Assembly: GCF_000172795.2 (NCBI RefSeq)
Contig: NZ_CP020947.1
Span: 3,103,001 to 3,167,000, forward strand
DNA: 64,000 nt
Source: Rhizobium sp. CIAT894
Lineage (GTDB): Bacteria; Pseudomonadota; Alphaproteobacteria; Rhizobiales; Rhizobiaceae
Direction: 5' to 3'
The notes under the pieces: generated by a model
What the model was told of the DNA's origin: nothing
What the model saw: only the letters and a program-made list of their open reading frames with translations
Database searches by the model: none
Shown here: one piece after another, positions 53,038-61,343 of the stretch
Layout of the letters: the number at the start of each line of letters is the position of its first letter
Numbering within the stretch: the first letter of the stretch is position 1
Position numbers and translations under genes: made by a program

Positions 53038-53517
53038 TCACCACCGGTGGTCAGGTTCCTGCTCGCCGCGCAACTCGGCCAGGCGGCGATGCGTCGCCTC
53101 GGTCGTGCCGGCGGGCAGGCTGTCGAGCGAGAAGAAGCCGCTGTCGGAGATTTCCCAATCCGGCGGGCGCGGCGCCGTCTGCTCGACGCTGGCCCGGTAG
53201 AATACGACATGGTCGCGCCGTGTGGTCGTGGTGTTGAAATAGACCTGGACCAGTTGCGGTTTGCCGATAATCCTGAGGTTGCCCTCCTCGCGCAGTTCCT
53301 TGGCGAGCGCTTCCTCGACCGTCTCGTTGCGTTCCAGCCCGCCGCCCGGCATATGCCAGCCGCCGACATAGCTGTGACGCACCAGGAAAATCCGCCCTTC
53401 GGCGTCGAAGCAGGCAGCCCTGACACCCATCGTCATGCCGCGGGCGAAGGAGAAATAGACATGCAGGAGGCGCAAGGCCAGCCTGATGTGAGGGGGCCGC
53501 TTTTCTTTATCCACCAT
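53038..53517 (-). CDS. NUDIX hydrolase with a slightly degenerate Nudix box
   Basis: This 159-residue protein has the region MPGGGLERNETVEEALAKEL followed by REEGNL. Against the consensus G-x5-E-x7-R-E-U-x-E-E-x-G-U the Arg is Lys and the last Gly is Asn. The catalytic Glu pair is retained, so activity is possible. The N-terminus is hydrophobic-basic (HIRLALRLLHVYFSFARGM) and could be membrane-associated. Substrate unknown. It lies between convergent and divergent neighbours. Confidence 0.87.
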   Translation of the reverse strand: MVDKEKRPPHIRLALRLLHVYFSFARGMTMGVRAACFDAEGRIFLVRHSYVGGWHMPGGGLERNETVEEALAKELREEGNLRIIGKPQLVQVYFNTTTTRRDHVVFYRASVEQTAPRPPDWEISDSGFFSLDSLPAGTTEATHRRLAELRGEQEPDHRW

Positions 53518-53575
53518 CGTACCGTTTCAGCCCTTCATCGCGCCGGATGTGTTTGATTTGTCAATAAGCTGGTCT

Positions 53576-54496
53576 ATGTCTCGTAGGATGTTCAAACTCG
53601 CGCATATTTCCGACGTCCACCTCGGGCCGCTGCCCCGTCTTTCCATCCAGGAGCTGTTTTCAAAACGCATAACGGGCTTTGTGAACTGGCATCGAAATCG
53701 ACGCAAGCACCTTTTCGGCAGCACGCTGGATCTGCTGCTCGACGACATCCGCGCCCATCAGGCCGATCATCTGGCCGTGACCGGCGACCTTGTCAATCTG
53801 GCGAGCGGCATTGAGATCCGCGCCGCCGCCGCCTGGCTGCGTGAACTCGGCGACCCCGCCGACACTTCCGTCGTTCCCGGCAATCACGACGCCTATGTGC
53901 CCGGCGCCTACGAGAAGTCGATGCGCGCCTGGTATGATTATGTCCGCGGCGATCTCGCCCCGCCGCAATGGCAGGAGGATCGCCATATCTTCCCCTATCT
54001 GCGCATCCGCGGCAAAGTCGCGATCGTCGGCTGCTCGACGGCGGTCGCGACACCTCCCTTTGCCGCCTCCGGCTTTTTCGGCGCCCGCCAGGCCCGCGAT
54101 ACCGTCAACATGCTGCGCGCGGCCGGCGAGGCCGGTCTCTTCCGCGTCGTCATGATCCATCATCCGCCGATCCGCGGCGCCACCACCTTCTACAAGCGCA
54201 TGATCGGCATTCGCCGCTTCGCCGCGGTGATTTCGACCGGCGGCGCCGAGCTGGTGTTGCACGGGCATACGCACCTCAACACGCTGCACTGGCTGCGCGG
54301 CCAGGTCCAGCCGGTGCCCGTCGTCGGCATTGCCTCGGCCTCGCAGGGACCGGGCAGCATCAAGCCGCCCGGCGCCTACAACCTCTTCTCCATCGATGGA
54401 GCTCCCGGCGCCTGGGAGCTCAGCGGTGAGCGCTTCAGCCTCAACCGGTCCGGCGATGCCGTGATGCCGGAAAGCGTCGATATTTTCGCGCGTTAG
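53576..54496 (+). CDS. Calcineurin-like metallophosphoesterase
   Basis: This protein of about 306 residues has the complete metal-site set: AHISDVHLG (Asp and His), TGDLVNL (Asp), PGNHDAY (Asn and His), VVMIHHPP (His) and LHGHTHLN (two His). The substrate may be a nucleotide, a lipid precursor such as UDP-diacylglucosamine, or a phosphodiester. An ATG at 53576 or 53588 could be used; neither has a strong ribosome site. It appears monocistronic and cytoplasmic. Confidence 0.9.
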   Translation: MSRRMFKLAHISDVHLGPLPRLSIQELFSKRITGFVNWHRNRRKHLFGSTLDLLLDDIRAHQADHLAVTGDLVNLASGIEIRAAAAWLRELGDPADTSVVPGNHDAYVPGAYEKSMRAWYDYVRGDLAPPQWQEDRHIFPYLRIRGKVAIVGCSTAVATPPFAASGFFGARQARDTVNMLRAAGEAGLFRVVMIHHPPIRGATTFYKRMIGIRRFAAVISTGGAELVLHGHTHLNTLHWLRGQVQPVPVVGIASASQGPGSIKPPGAYNLFSIDGAPGAWELSGERFSLNRSGDAVMPESVDIFAR

Positions 54497-54655
54497 CGCA
54501 GGATCCGGACTCTGTTCATCCAGAACTTGAATCGATCTGAGAAGACATCGGACCATCGTCGCAACATTTGCCGCAGAGACCGCTTACCCCCTTGGTATTT
54601 TTAATCGTAAGCGTACAATCCGGCCAACCGCATCGCCTCAGAACGGAGCCCGCCG

Positions 54656-55216
54656 ATGACTTCCTCTTTCCGTCACCTGTCCAGACTTTCGCTCGCTGCC
54701 GGCTTCGCCTTCGGCATCGCCACGGCCGCTTTTGCGGTCGGCGGCAGCAATGATGACACCAATCCGCCGCCGAAGACCGAGACGACCAAGACCTGCACCG
54801 GCGGCAAGGTCTGGGACAAGGCCAAGAAGGAATGCGTCAACCCGAAGAAGAGCAGCTTCAACGATGACGATCTCTATAAGTTCGCCCGGGAGTTTGCCTA
54901 TGCCGGCCAGTATGAGAACGCCATCACCGTGCTCAATCTCGCTCGCAACCAGAACGACCCGCGCATCCTGAACTATCTCGGCTACGCCAACCGCAAGGCC
55001 GGCCGCATGGAGCTCGGCATGTCCTATTACCGCAAGGCGCTACAGGCGGACGAAAACTACATCCTCGCCCGCTCCTACATGGGCATGGCGCTGGTGGAAC
55101 AGGGAGATATCCAGGGGGCTCGTGTCCAGCTCGTCGAAATCCGCGATCGCGGCGGCGAAGGCACATGGGCCTATCGCGCTCTGCTGCAGAGCTTGAACGG
55201 CTACAAGACATATTGA
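54656..55216 (+). CDS. Secreted tetratricopeptide-repeat protein
   Basis: This 186-residue protein has a signal peptide (MTSSFRHLSRLSLAAGFAF, cut near AFA). A Thr/Lys/Pro linker contains one Cys pair (KTCTGGKVWDKAKKECVNPK), which may form a disulfide. Two to three TPR units follow (about 75-165, with YENAITVLNLA and LGMSYYRKALQADENY). A periplasmic scaffold role is inferred. It stands alone before the ECF sigma gene by about 190 bases. Confidence 0.85.
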   Translation: MTSSFRHLSRLSLAAGFAFGIATAAFAVGGSNDDTNPPPKTETTKTCTGGKVWDKAKKECVNPKKSSFNDDDLYKFAREFAYAGQYENAITVLNLARNQNDPRILNYLGYANRKAGRMELGMSYYRKALQADENYILARSYMGMALVEQGDIQGARVQLVEIRDRGGEGTWAYRALLQSLNGYKTY

Positions 55217-55403
55217 CGCAAGTTTTGTGGACCACAATACGAAAACCCCTTGAGAAAAGGGGATGAAGACCGCCGAATGCTTGCGCAGTGCAGGAGACTT
55301 GTTTCATAAAGCACATGCATCGTCGGCGTCGATAAGGCCGGCTTCGCGCCCGACGGCGAACCCTTCGTCCGCGAAACCATCGTGAATGCTTCTTGGATAG
55401 ACA

Positions 55404-55913
55404 ATGCGTCAACCCGCAACGACCATCGACCTCCGGCGTGATCTCGTCGGCCTTCTGCCCCGCCTTCGCCGCTTCGCGATCACGCTCGCGGGTGAGGCTG
55501 CCGTCGCCGACGAACTCGTTCAGGCCGTCTGTCAGCGCGCCATCGCCAAGGGCCATCAATGGAGCGGTGAAGGCCGGCTGGAAAGCTGGATCTATACGCT
55601 TGCCCGCCAGCAGTGGACGGACGACAGCCGCAAGCGCAAGCCGAAGGCTTCCGTCCGCGGCAACGTCACCGATATCAGAGAAGCCGCGCGCGAGCGCTCG
55701 GCTGCGGTCGATCCCGACGCCATCCATCGCATGATCGCCGACATGCCGGACGGCCTGTCCAGCATGTTCCTGCTCGTCGACGTCGAAGGCCACAGCTACC
55801 AGCAAGCGGCCGACATCATGGGCACGCCGGTGGCAAATGTCGTCTCGCAGCTTGCCACCGCCAGGCTGCATTTTGCCGGGCTCGCCGACACCCACCCGAT
55901 TCACAGGTACTGA
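55404..55913 (+). CDS. ECF-type RNA polymerase sigma factor
   Basis: This 169-residue sigma factor has region 2 (about 10-70, RRFAITLAGEAAVADELVQA, ending in LESWIYTLARQQW) and region 4 (about 105-160, LLVDVEGHSYQQAADIMG, a helix-turn-helix). The length is normal for ECF. It is followed two bases later by its likely anti-sigma gene, which starts with TTG. No strong ribosome site precedes the ATG. Its target promoter and any auto-regulation cannot be read; I did not see a clear GGAAC-type -35 upstream. Confidence 0.9.
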   Translation: MRQPATTIDLRRDLVGLLPRLRRFAITLAGEAAVADELVQAVCQRAIAKGHQWSGEGRLESWIYTLARQQWTDDSRKRKPKASVRGNVTDIREAARERSAAVDPDAIHRMIADMPDGLSSMFLLVDVEGHSYQQAADIMGTPVANVVSQLATARLHFAGLADTHPIHRY

Positions 55914-55915
55914 AT

Positions 55916-56758
55916 TTGCCCGATCTTAGGAAATTGCCGCTCGAAGCCCAGCTCACCGCCCTTCTCGACGGCGAAGTCTCGCCCGAACAGCGCCACGAGT
56001 TGGAGCAGCGCCTGGCAGTCGACGAGAACGCCCGCCGCCTGCATGAGAGGCTGCGCCACGGCGCCGATTTCGGCCGCCGCCGCCTCGACGATATCCTGAA
56101 GGAGCCGGTGCCGCTCGCCCTCGTCCGCTCGATCAAGAGCACGCAGCCGCCGAAGACGCCGATCGCCCAGCGCGCCACGCGCCCGCAGGTGAAACTGGCG
56201 CCGACCGGCCCGCAGGCGTTGGCCGCCGCTCTCATCCTCTTCGCCGTCGGTTGCGGTATCGGCTATTTTGTCGGCACCAGCCCTGATGCCGACGACATCG
56301 CCGCCACGACCTCGACCGCCGCGCCCGCCAATACCAGCGACTGGCTGGGCGACGTCACCGCCTATCAGCGGCTGCTGATCCGTCAGCCCCGTCATCTCGT
56401 CGAAGTACCCGCCTCGCAGGCCGAGGAAATCTCCAGCTGGCTGACCACCGCGATCGGCGTGCCTTTCCGCGTGCCCGATCTCAGCGCCGAATCCTGGACC
56501 TTCCAGGGCGCCCGCGTCATTCTCGGCGACAGCCGCCCTGTCGGCCAGCTCGTCTATTCCAACGCCGACGGCGACGTCATCTCCATCTGCTTCCGCAAGG
56601 ACGCGCTGCCGCCGGAGACCGACGATTTCAAGGAAACGATCAAGGACGAGATCGGTCTTGTCACCTGGCACAATGCCGGCACGTCCTACGTGCTTGCCGG
56701 CCCCTCCGCCGAAGCCGCCCTCGGCCAGCTCGCCATGAAGATCGCTACGGCGATTTGA
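55916..56758 (+). CDS. Membrane anti-sigma factor of the adjacent ECF sigma
   Basis: This protein of about 280 residues starts at a TTG two bases after the sigma stop. The N-terminal cytoplasmic part (about 1-95, LEAQLTALLDGEVSPEQRHE) resembles the start of anti-sigma domains but has no Cys, so it lacks the His-x3-Cys-x2-Cys zinc motif. One membrane helix lies at about 100-120 (ALAAALILFAVGCGIGYFVG). The periplasmic part (about 140-280) is a globular domain with ISICFRKDALPPETDD. The pairing is by position and layout. Confidence 0.85.
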   Translation: MPDLRKLPLEAQLTALLDGEVSPEQRHELEQRLAVDENARRLHERLRHGADFGRRRLDDILKEPVPLALVRSIKSTQPPKTPIAQRATRPQVKLAPTGPQALAAALILFAVGCGIGYFVGTSPDADDIAATTSTAAPANTSDWLGDVTAYQRLLIRQPRHLVEVPASQAEEISSWLTTAIGVPFRVPDLSAESWTFQGARVILGDSRPVGQLVYSNADGDVISICFRKDALPPETDDFKETIKDEIGLVTWHNAGTSYVLAGPSAEAALGQLAMKIATAI

Positions 56759-56815
56759 TGACCGCCAGCGGAGCTGAGGCGGCACCATGGCAAAATCGAC
56801 TATCAGCGCCAGCCG

Positions 56816-56981
56816 CCCCCTCATCCGACCCTGCGGGCCACCTTCTCCCCGCTGGGGAGAAGAGGGAGCGAGTGGTGGCCTACCGTCCGTCGGCGCCCTT
56901 TTGCGGATGAGAGGAAGCGAGACGTTGCGGCATATCTCTTCTCCCCAGCGGGGAGAAGGTGCCGGCAGGCGGATGAGGGGG
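56816..56981. repeat. Large imperfect inverted repeat, rhizobial type
   Basis: CCCCCTCATCCG (from 56816) through CTTCTCCCCGCTGGGGAGAAG is mirrored by CTCTTCTCCCCAGCGGGGAG through GGCGGATGAGGGGG at 56936-56981. The arms are about 47 bases, with each containing an inner palindrome. It fills most of the 335 bases between the anti-sigma gene and leuA; nothing else is visible there apart from a CAGGCCGC/GCGGCCTG stem at 57050-57082 that may end the leuA transcript. Confidence 0.85.
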
Positions 56982-57093
56982 CCGCACGGCACGTCTTTCA
57001 TTGCTTTCGCGTGCGCTCAGCGCAGACGCAACGAAGTCAACCTAATCGTCAGGCCGCACCGTACCGAGACGATCGCGGCCTGATTCAATCCGA

Positions 57094-58812
57094 TCAGGCC
57101 TTGCCGGCCTTCAGCTCGAGCACGCGGTTGGCCGCAGAGACGATTGCTTCCAGCGATGCCGCGACGATGTTGGTGTTGATGCCGGCGCCGAAGAGCTTGC
57201 CGCCGGGATAGGAGGTCTCGACATAGGAGATCGCCGCCGCGTTCGAGCCGTGCTGCAGCGAATGCTCGGAATAGTCCTCGACCGACATCTCGATGCCGAG
57301 ATAGTGCGACAGCGCATTGATGAAGCCGTCGATCGGGCCGTTGCCGTGTCCTTCGATGCGCTTGATCTCGCCATTATCGGTGATCTCGGCCGCGACGATC
57401 CGCTGGCCCTTGCGCTCCGTGTCGGGATAGGTGTGGTGATCGACAAATTTGAGGCGCGCATCGGGCTGGGTCACGTAGCGCTCGATGAAACGATCATAGA
57501 TGCGCTTGGAGGGAAGTTCCTTGCCCTCGACATCGGTGATGCGCTGAATGTCCTCGCGGAACTCGACCTGCAGGTTACGCGGCAGGTTGAGCCCGTAATC
57601 CTGCTGCAGGATATAGGCGATGCCGCCCTTGCCGGACTGCGAGTTGATGCGGATGATCGCCTCGTAGGAACGGCCGACGTCACGCGGATCGATCGGCAGA
57701 TAGGGCACTTCCCAGACCGGATGGTTGGCGACCTGTGCGGCCTTCATGCCCTTGTTGATCGCATCCTGATGCGAGCCGGAGAAGGCCGTATAGACCAGCT
57801 CGCCGACATAGGGGTGGCGCTCTGCAATCGCCATCTGGTTCGAATATTCGAACACTTCCTTGATGCGCTCGATATTGGAGCAGTCGATCCCGGGATCGAC
57901 CCCTTGCGTGAACATGTTCAGCGCCATCGTCACCACGTCGACATTGCCGGTGCGCTCGCCATTGCCGAACAGCGTACCTTCGACGCGGTCGGCGCCCGCC
58001 AGCAAGGCCAGTTCGGCGGCAGCGATCCCCGTGCCGCGATCGTTATGCGGATGCAAGGAAATGATCAGGTTTTCGCGATTGTCGAGATTGCGGCACATCC
58101 ACTCGATCTGGTCGGCATAGACGTTCGGCGTCGCCATCTCGACGGTGGACGGCAGGTTGATGATCAGCTTGTTGTCAGGCGTCGGCTTGACGACCTCGAT
58201 AACGCCGTTGCAGATTTCCAGCGCCACTTCGAGTTCCGTGCCGGTAAAGCTCTCCGGCGAATATTCGAAACGGTAGCCGCCCCCGGCCCTGGCCGCCATA
58301 TCGGTGATCATCTTGGCGGCATCGACGGCGATCTGCTTGATCCCTTGCACATCCTTGGCAAAGACGACGCGGCGCTGCAGCTCGCTGGTCGAGTTGTAGA
58401 AATGCACAATCGGCCGGTTGGCCCCTTCCAAAGCTTCGAAGGTGCGGGTGATCAGTTCGGGGCGGCACTGCACCAGCACCTGCAGGGAGACGTCGGCCGG
58501 AACATTGCCCTCCTCCACGCACCAGCGGGCGAAATCGAAATCCGTCTGCGAAGCCGAGGGAAAGCCGATCTCGATTTCCTTGAAGCCCATTTCGAGCAGC
58601 AGCTGGAACATGCGGGCCTTGCGGTCGTGGCCCATCGGATCGACCAGTGCCTGGTTGCCGTCGCGCAGGTCCACCGAGCACCAGACCGGCGCCTTGGTGA
58701 TGGTCTTCGTCGGCCAGGTGCGGTCGGGAATGTTCACCTGCGGATAGGGCCGGTATTTCAGCGCGGCATCGGGCATACCTTTTGCGGAGGATCGGCTGCT
58801 AGTGTTGTCCAT
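57094..58812 (-). CDS. leuA: 2-isopropylmalate synthase, fungal/actinobacterial type
   Basis: This 572-residue enzyme condenses 2-oxoisovalerate with acetyl-CoA, the first step of leucine synthesis. The catalytic motif VDLRDGNQALVDPM and the metal-binding LHPHNDRGTGIAAAE are intact. The length and C-terminal regulatory domain (about 440-572, DYSEHSLQHGSNAAAISYVE), which would bind Leu as feedback inhibitor, put it with the longer LeuA2 form. The ATG at 58812 follows GAGGAG. It is preceded by a leader peptide gene with a Leu-codon run, so control by attenuation is likely. Confidence 0.97.
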   Translation of the reverse strand: MDNTSSRSSAKGMPDAALKYRPYPQVNIPDRTWPTKTITKAPVWCSVDLRDGNQALVDPMGHDRKARMFQLLLEMGFKEIEIGFPSASQTDFDFARWCVEEGNVPADVSLQVLVQCRPELITRTFEALEGANRPIVHFYNSTSELQRRVVFAKDVQGIKQIAVDAAKMITDMAARAGGGYRFEYSPESFTGTELEVALEICNGVIEVVKPTPDNKLIINLPSTVEMATPNVYADQIEWMCRNLDNRENLIISLHPHNDRGTGIAAAELALLAGADRVEGTLFGNGERTGNVDVVTMALNMFTQGVDPGIDCSNIERIKEVFEYSNQMAIAERHPYVGELVYTAFSGSHQDAINKGMKAAQVANHPVWEVPYLPIDPRDVGRSYEAIIRINSQSGKGGIAYILQQDYGLNLPRNLQVEFREDIQRITDVEGKELPSKRIYDRFIERYVTQPDARLKFVDHHTYPDTERKGQRIVAAEITDNGEIKRIEGHGNGPIDGFINALSHYLGIEMSVEDYSEHSLQHGSNAAAISYVETSYPGGKLFGAGINTNIVAASLEAIVSAANRVLELKAGKA

Positions 58813-58927
58813 TGTCTTGTCTCCTCGTCCCGGCATTTGTCCCGCCTCTTAGCCGATCACGTCGGGCTTGGCGATAAACAAATGCGGACCTTCGTCGGTC
58901 GTTAGGTCAATTTTGAAAGTGAATCGC

Positions 58928-58982
58928 GAGGAGCGATGCCGGGCGGGCTTTCGGCCGCCGGGCGCTCCTCAACGGACCCGGC
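58928..58982 (-). promoter_or_regulatory. Putative leuA attenuator (two mutually exclusive hairpins)
   Basis: On the minus strand GAGGAGCG (58970-58963) pairs with CGCTCCTC (58935-58928) around a GC-rich inner stem. An alternative hairpin pairs GCCGGG (58982-58977) with CCCGGC (58962-58957), and the two cannot form together. The leader stop codon overlaps the base of the first hairpin. No long U run follows, so terminator action is not certain. Confidence 0.55.
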
Positions 58983-59094
58983 AACCGCGCGTAAGGCCGA
59001 GGAGAAGAAGCGAGGTCAGGGCGCGCGTATTGTCACGCAGCGCAATGCGGCCGCGTGCAATCGTGTCGGAAATTCTGGCGCCATGGGTCTTCAT
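58969..59094 (-). CDS. leuA leader peptide with leucine-codon run
   Basis: This 41-codon frame runs from an ATG at 59094 to a TGA at 58969-58971. Near its end it reads ALTSLLLLGLTRGCRVR, encoded with CTG, then CTT CTT CTC CTC, Gly and CTT (58993-59019). Seven residues hold five leucines. That is the hallmark of a leucine-responsive leader peptide: ribosome stalling there for lack of charged Leu-tRNA would favour leuA expression. The ATG lies at or next to the predicted transcription start, so it would be translated without a leader, as reported for trpL in Sinorhizobium. No name is proven. Confidence 0.7.
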   Translation of the reverse strand: MKTHGARISDTIARGRIALRDNTRALTSLLLLGLTRGCRVR

Positions 59095-59102
59095 GGCCGC
59101 GC

Positions 59103-59131
59103 TTATAGCCTTGGGCGGCGGAACTGGCAAG
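59103..59131 (-). promoter_or_regulatory. Near-consensus promoter of the leuA leader transcript
   Basis: On the minus strand CTTGCC (59131-59126) and CTATAA (59108-59103) are exactly 17 bases apart, close to the rhizobial CTTGAC-N17-CTATAT pattern. Transcription would start around 59094-59097, at the leader ATG. Confidence 0.65.
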
Positions 59132-59153
59132 CCCTCGCAGCACGCGCCTTCCG

Positions 59154-60353
59154 TTACCTCGACTGAGACCGGTCTTTCCAAACCCTCACCAGCTGCGACA
59201 GCGCGAGCATCAGCCCGCCCGCGATCAATCCCCAGAAGGCGCCTGAGATGCCGCCGAAGGAAACGCCGGATGCTGTGACGAGAAAGGTGATCGCCGCCGC
59301 CTCGCGCGATTCCGGCGCCTGGAAGGCCGACATCGCCGAGGACGAGAAGGCGCCGACCAGCGCCAGCCCCGCCACCGCTTCGATCAGGATCGGAGGCGCC
59401 AAGGCAACGAAAGCCGTCACTGCGCCGGCAAGCAGTCCGAGGACGATATAACCGACGCCGGCGACCAGCGATGCCCAATAGCGCCGCGTCGGATCGGCAT
59501 GGGCGTCATGCCCGGCGCACATGGCCGCGGTGATCGCCGCCAGATTGACGGCATGGCCGCCGAAAGGCGCCGACAGCAGCGAGAAGAAGCCGGTGACGGC
59601 AAAGAGCGGACCGGGTTTCGGATCGTAGTGATTAACCTTCAGCACCGCGATGCCGGGAATGTTCTGCGAGGCCATGGTGACGATGAAGAGCGGCAGCGCG
59701 ATCGACACGAAGCCGGCAAGGTTGAACACCGGCCGGACGATTTCAGCCGTCGGCACGAGCGACCGTTCGAGCGAGGCGAATGCGCCGTCGGGGATATCGA
59801 CGCCGAAGGCCAGCACCAGGACGAAGGCCGCGAGTGCTGCCGGCACTGCCCAGAGCCGCTTGAAGGCGCCGACGACGATCCAGGCGAGAACGATCGGCAG
59901 CCCGAACAGCGGATTGAAGCCGATCGCCTTCACCGGCGCGAAACAGAGGCCGATCAGCACGCCGGAAAGCATCGCATTGGCAAGCGGTGCGGGAATGGCG
60001 GCAACCGCCCGGCCGAGCGGCTTGAACAGCCCGGCGACGATGATCAGCGCAGCACAGATCAGGAATGCTCCGACCGCCGCATTGAAGCCGCCCTCGATCG
60101 CCCCGGTGCTTGCCAGCAGCGCGGCGCCCGGCGTCGACCAGGCGATGCTGATCGGCAATCGCGTCACGGCACTCAGCACGATCGCGCAGACGCCCATGGA
60201 GATCGACAATGCCATCAGCCCGGACGCCGCCTGCGCATCGGTGGCACCCACCGCTTCGAGCCCATGCAGCACGACGGCAAACGAGCTGGCAGAACCGACG
60301 AAAGCGGTCAGCAGCCCCATGAACAGGGCCTGGACAGAAAAATCTTTGAGCAT
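59154..60353 (-). CDS. BenE-family transporter (benzoate/H+ symporter type)
   Basis: This 399-residue membrane protein has about twelve helices of the BenE family. Family-type segments are TRLPISIAWSTPGAALLAST, ALPLFIVTMASQNIPGIAVL and FSLLSAPFGGHAVNLAAITAAMC. Start MLKDFSVQALF at 60353 gives normal length. No aromatic-degradation gene is nearby, so the true substrate may not be benzoate. It follows the clpP gene on the same strand but is separated from it by a terminator. Confidence 0.9.
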   Translation of the reverse strand: MLKDFSVQALFMGLLTAFVGSASSFAVVLHGLEAVGATDAQAASGLMALSISMGVCAIVLSAVTRLPISIAWSTPGAALLASTGAIEGGFNAAVGAFLICAALIIVAGLFKPLGRAVAAIPAPLANAMLSGVLIGLCFAPVKAIGFNPLFGLPIVLAWIVVGAFKRLWAVPAALAAFVLVLAFGVDIPDGAFASLERSLVPTAEIVRPVFNLAGFVSIALPLFIVTMASQNIPGIAVLKVNHYDPKPGPLFAVTGFFSLLSAPFGGHAVNLAAITAAMCAGHDAHADPTRRYWASLVAGVGYIVLGLLAGAVTAFVALAPPILIEAVAGLALVGAFSSSAMSAFQAPESREAAAITFLVTASGVSFGGISGAFWGLIAGGLMLALSQLVRVWKDRSQSR

Positions 60354-60460
60354 GGCGGAACTCGCAGGCTGCGGGAAGGCGCATGGAGCATGACGATCGC
60401 CGCCAACGCAAGCCCGGATTCGGTCCTTTCCGTCCAGCCCTTGCCGATAGGCATCAGCCG

Positions 60461-60500
60461 AAAACAAAACACCCTCGCCTGCGGTGAGCCGGCAAGGGTG
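60461..60500 (-). terminator. Rho-independent terminator of the clpP gene
   Basis: On the minus strand CACCCTTGCC and GGCGAGGGTG form a ten-base stem around GGCTCACCGCA, followed by TTTTGTTTT. It lies about 28 bases after the clpP stop. Confidence 0.9.
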
Positions 60501-60527
60501 GTTCTTGGTATCTTTGACTGAGAAACC

Positions 60528-61112
60528 TCAGATATCGGCCTGCGACGTGACGATCCGCGAAACGAGGCCATAATCCTTCGCTTCTTCGGCAGAGAGCCAA
60601 TAGTCGCGATCGGTATCCTTGGCGATCTTGTCGAGCGGCTGGCCGGTGGCGGCAGCCATGATCTTGTTCAGGCGCTCGTTCATCTTGATGATCTCACGCG
60701 CCTGGATCTCGATGTCGGATGCCATGCCGCGTGTGCCGCCGGAGGGCTGGTGCAGCAGGAAGCGGGTGTTCGGCAAGCAGAGGCGCTGCTCCTTCGGAGC
60801 CGCGACATAGATCAGCGCGCCGGCCGAGGCAACCCAGCCCGTGCCGATCATCCAGACCTTCGGCTTGATGAACTTGATCATGTCGTGGATGGAATCGCCG
60901 GATTCGACATGGCCGCCGGGCGAATTGACATAGATGCGGATATCGTCGTCGCTGGCCGCGGCAAGTGCAACGAGCTGCGAGCAGACCTTCTGTGCCAATT
61001 CCTGATTGATCGGTCCGTAAATGAAGATCGAACGCGACTTGAAAAGATTCGCCTCCGTTTCCTTGCCGAGCGGCAGTTCCTTGGTCTTGTCGTCTTGTTC
61101 TTCGTCGTTCAT
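60528..61112 (-). CDS. ClpP-type protease subunit (paralogue)
   Basis: This 194-residue protein has the full catalytic triad in context: Ser in [12 protein letters not shown] (classical enzymes read AASMGA), His in [10 protein letters not shown], and Asp in [18 protein letters not shown]. Oligomer contacts ([19 protein letters not shown]) are retained. Rhizobia carry several clpP genes; this one has no clpX beside it, has an acidic N-terminus ([12 protein letters not shown]) and reads TGWVASAG, so it is a non-canonical paralogue. It has its own terminator. Its ATPase partner is unknown. Confidence 0.92.
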   Translation of the reverse strand: MNDEEQDDKTKELPLGKETEANLFKSRSIFIYGPINQELAQKVCSQLVALAAASDDDIRIYVNSPGGHVESGDSIHDMIKFIKPKVWMIGTGWVASAGALIYVAAPKEQRLCLPNTRFLLHQPSGGTRGMASDIEIQAREIIKMNERLNKIMAAATGQPLDKIAKDTDRDYWLSAEEAKDYGLVSRIVTSQADI

Positions 61113-61343
61113 TCGAACCTCTTGGAGATGAATTCGGCTTCCCCGCACATAGTGCGACTCAATGCCTAAAACAATGCGGGAAAAACACAAGGCACCGAAG
61201 CGGTGGAGATATCCTTAAGAAGCCTCACGCCGTTCTGCAAGCCTTACTGAAATGTAACGGGCAATGGCTTTGAAAAGCCTGAATCGGTTCCTACCTCACC
61301 CCTCACATGGCAACCGCCATACGAAATCAACAGGAGACAGGAC

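Noticed and set aside
55243..55261. CCCC..GGGG hairpin after the TPR gene as a terminator
   Set aside because: No T run follows on the plus strand; the T-rich side faces the minus strand, where there is no gene.
58969..59478. Minus-strand frame of 169 codons upstream of leuA
   Set aside because: Only its last 41 codons (leader peptide) have support; the upstream part is the out-of-frame start of sequence inside the BenE gene.
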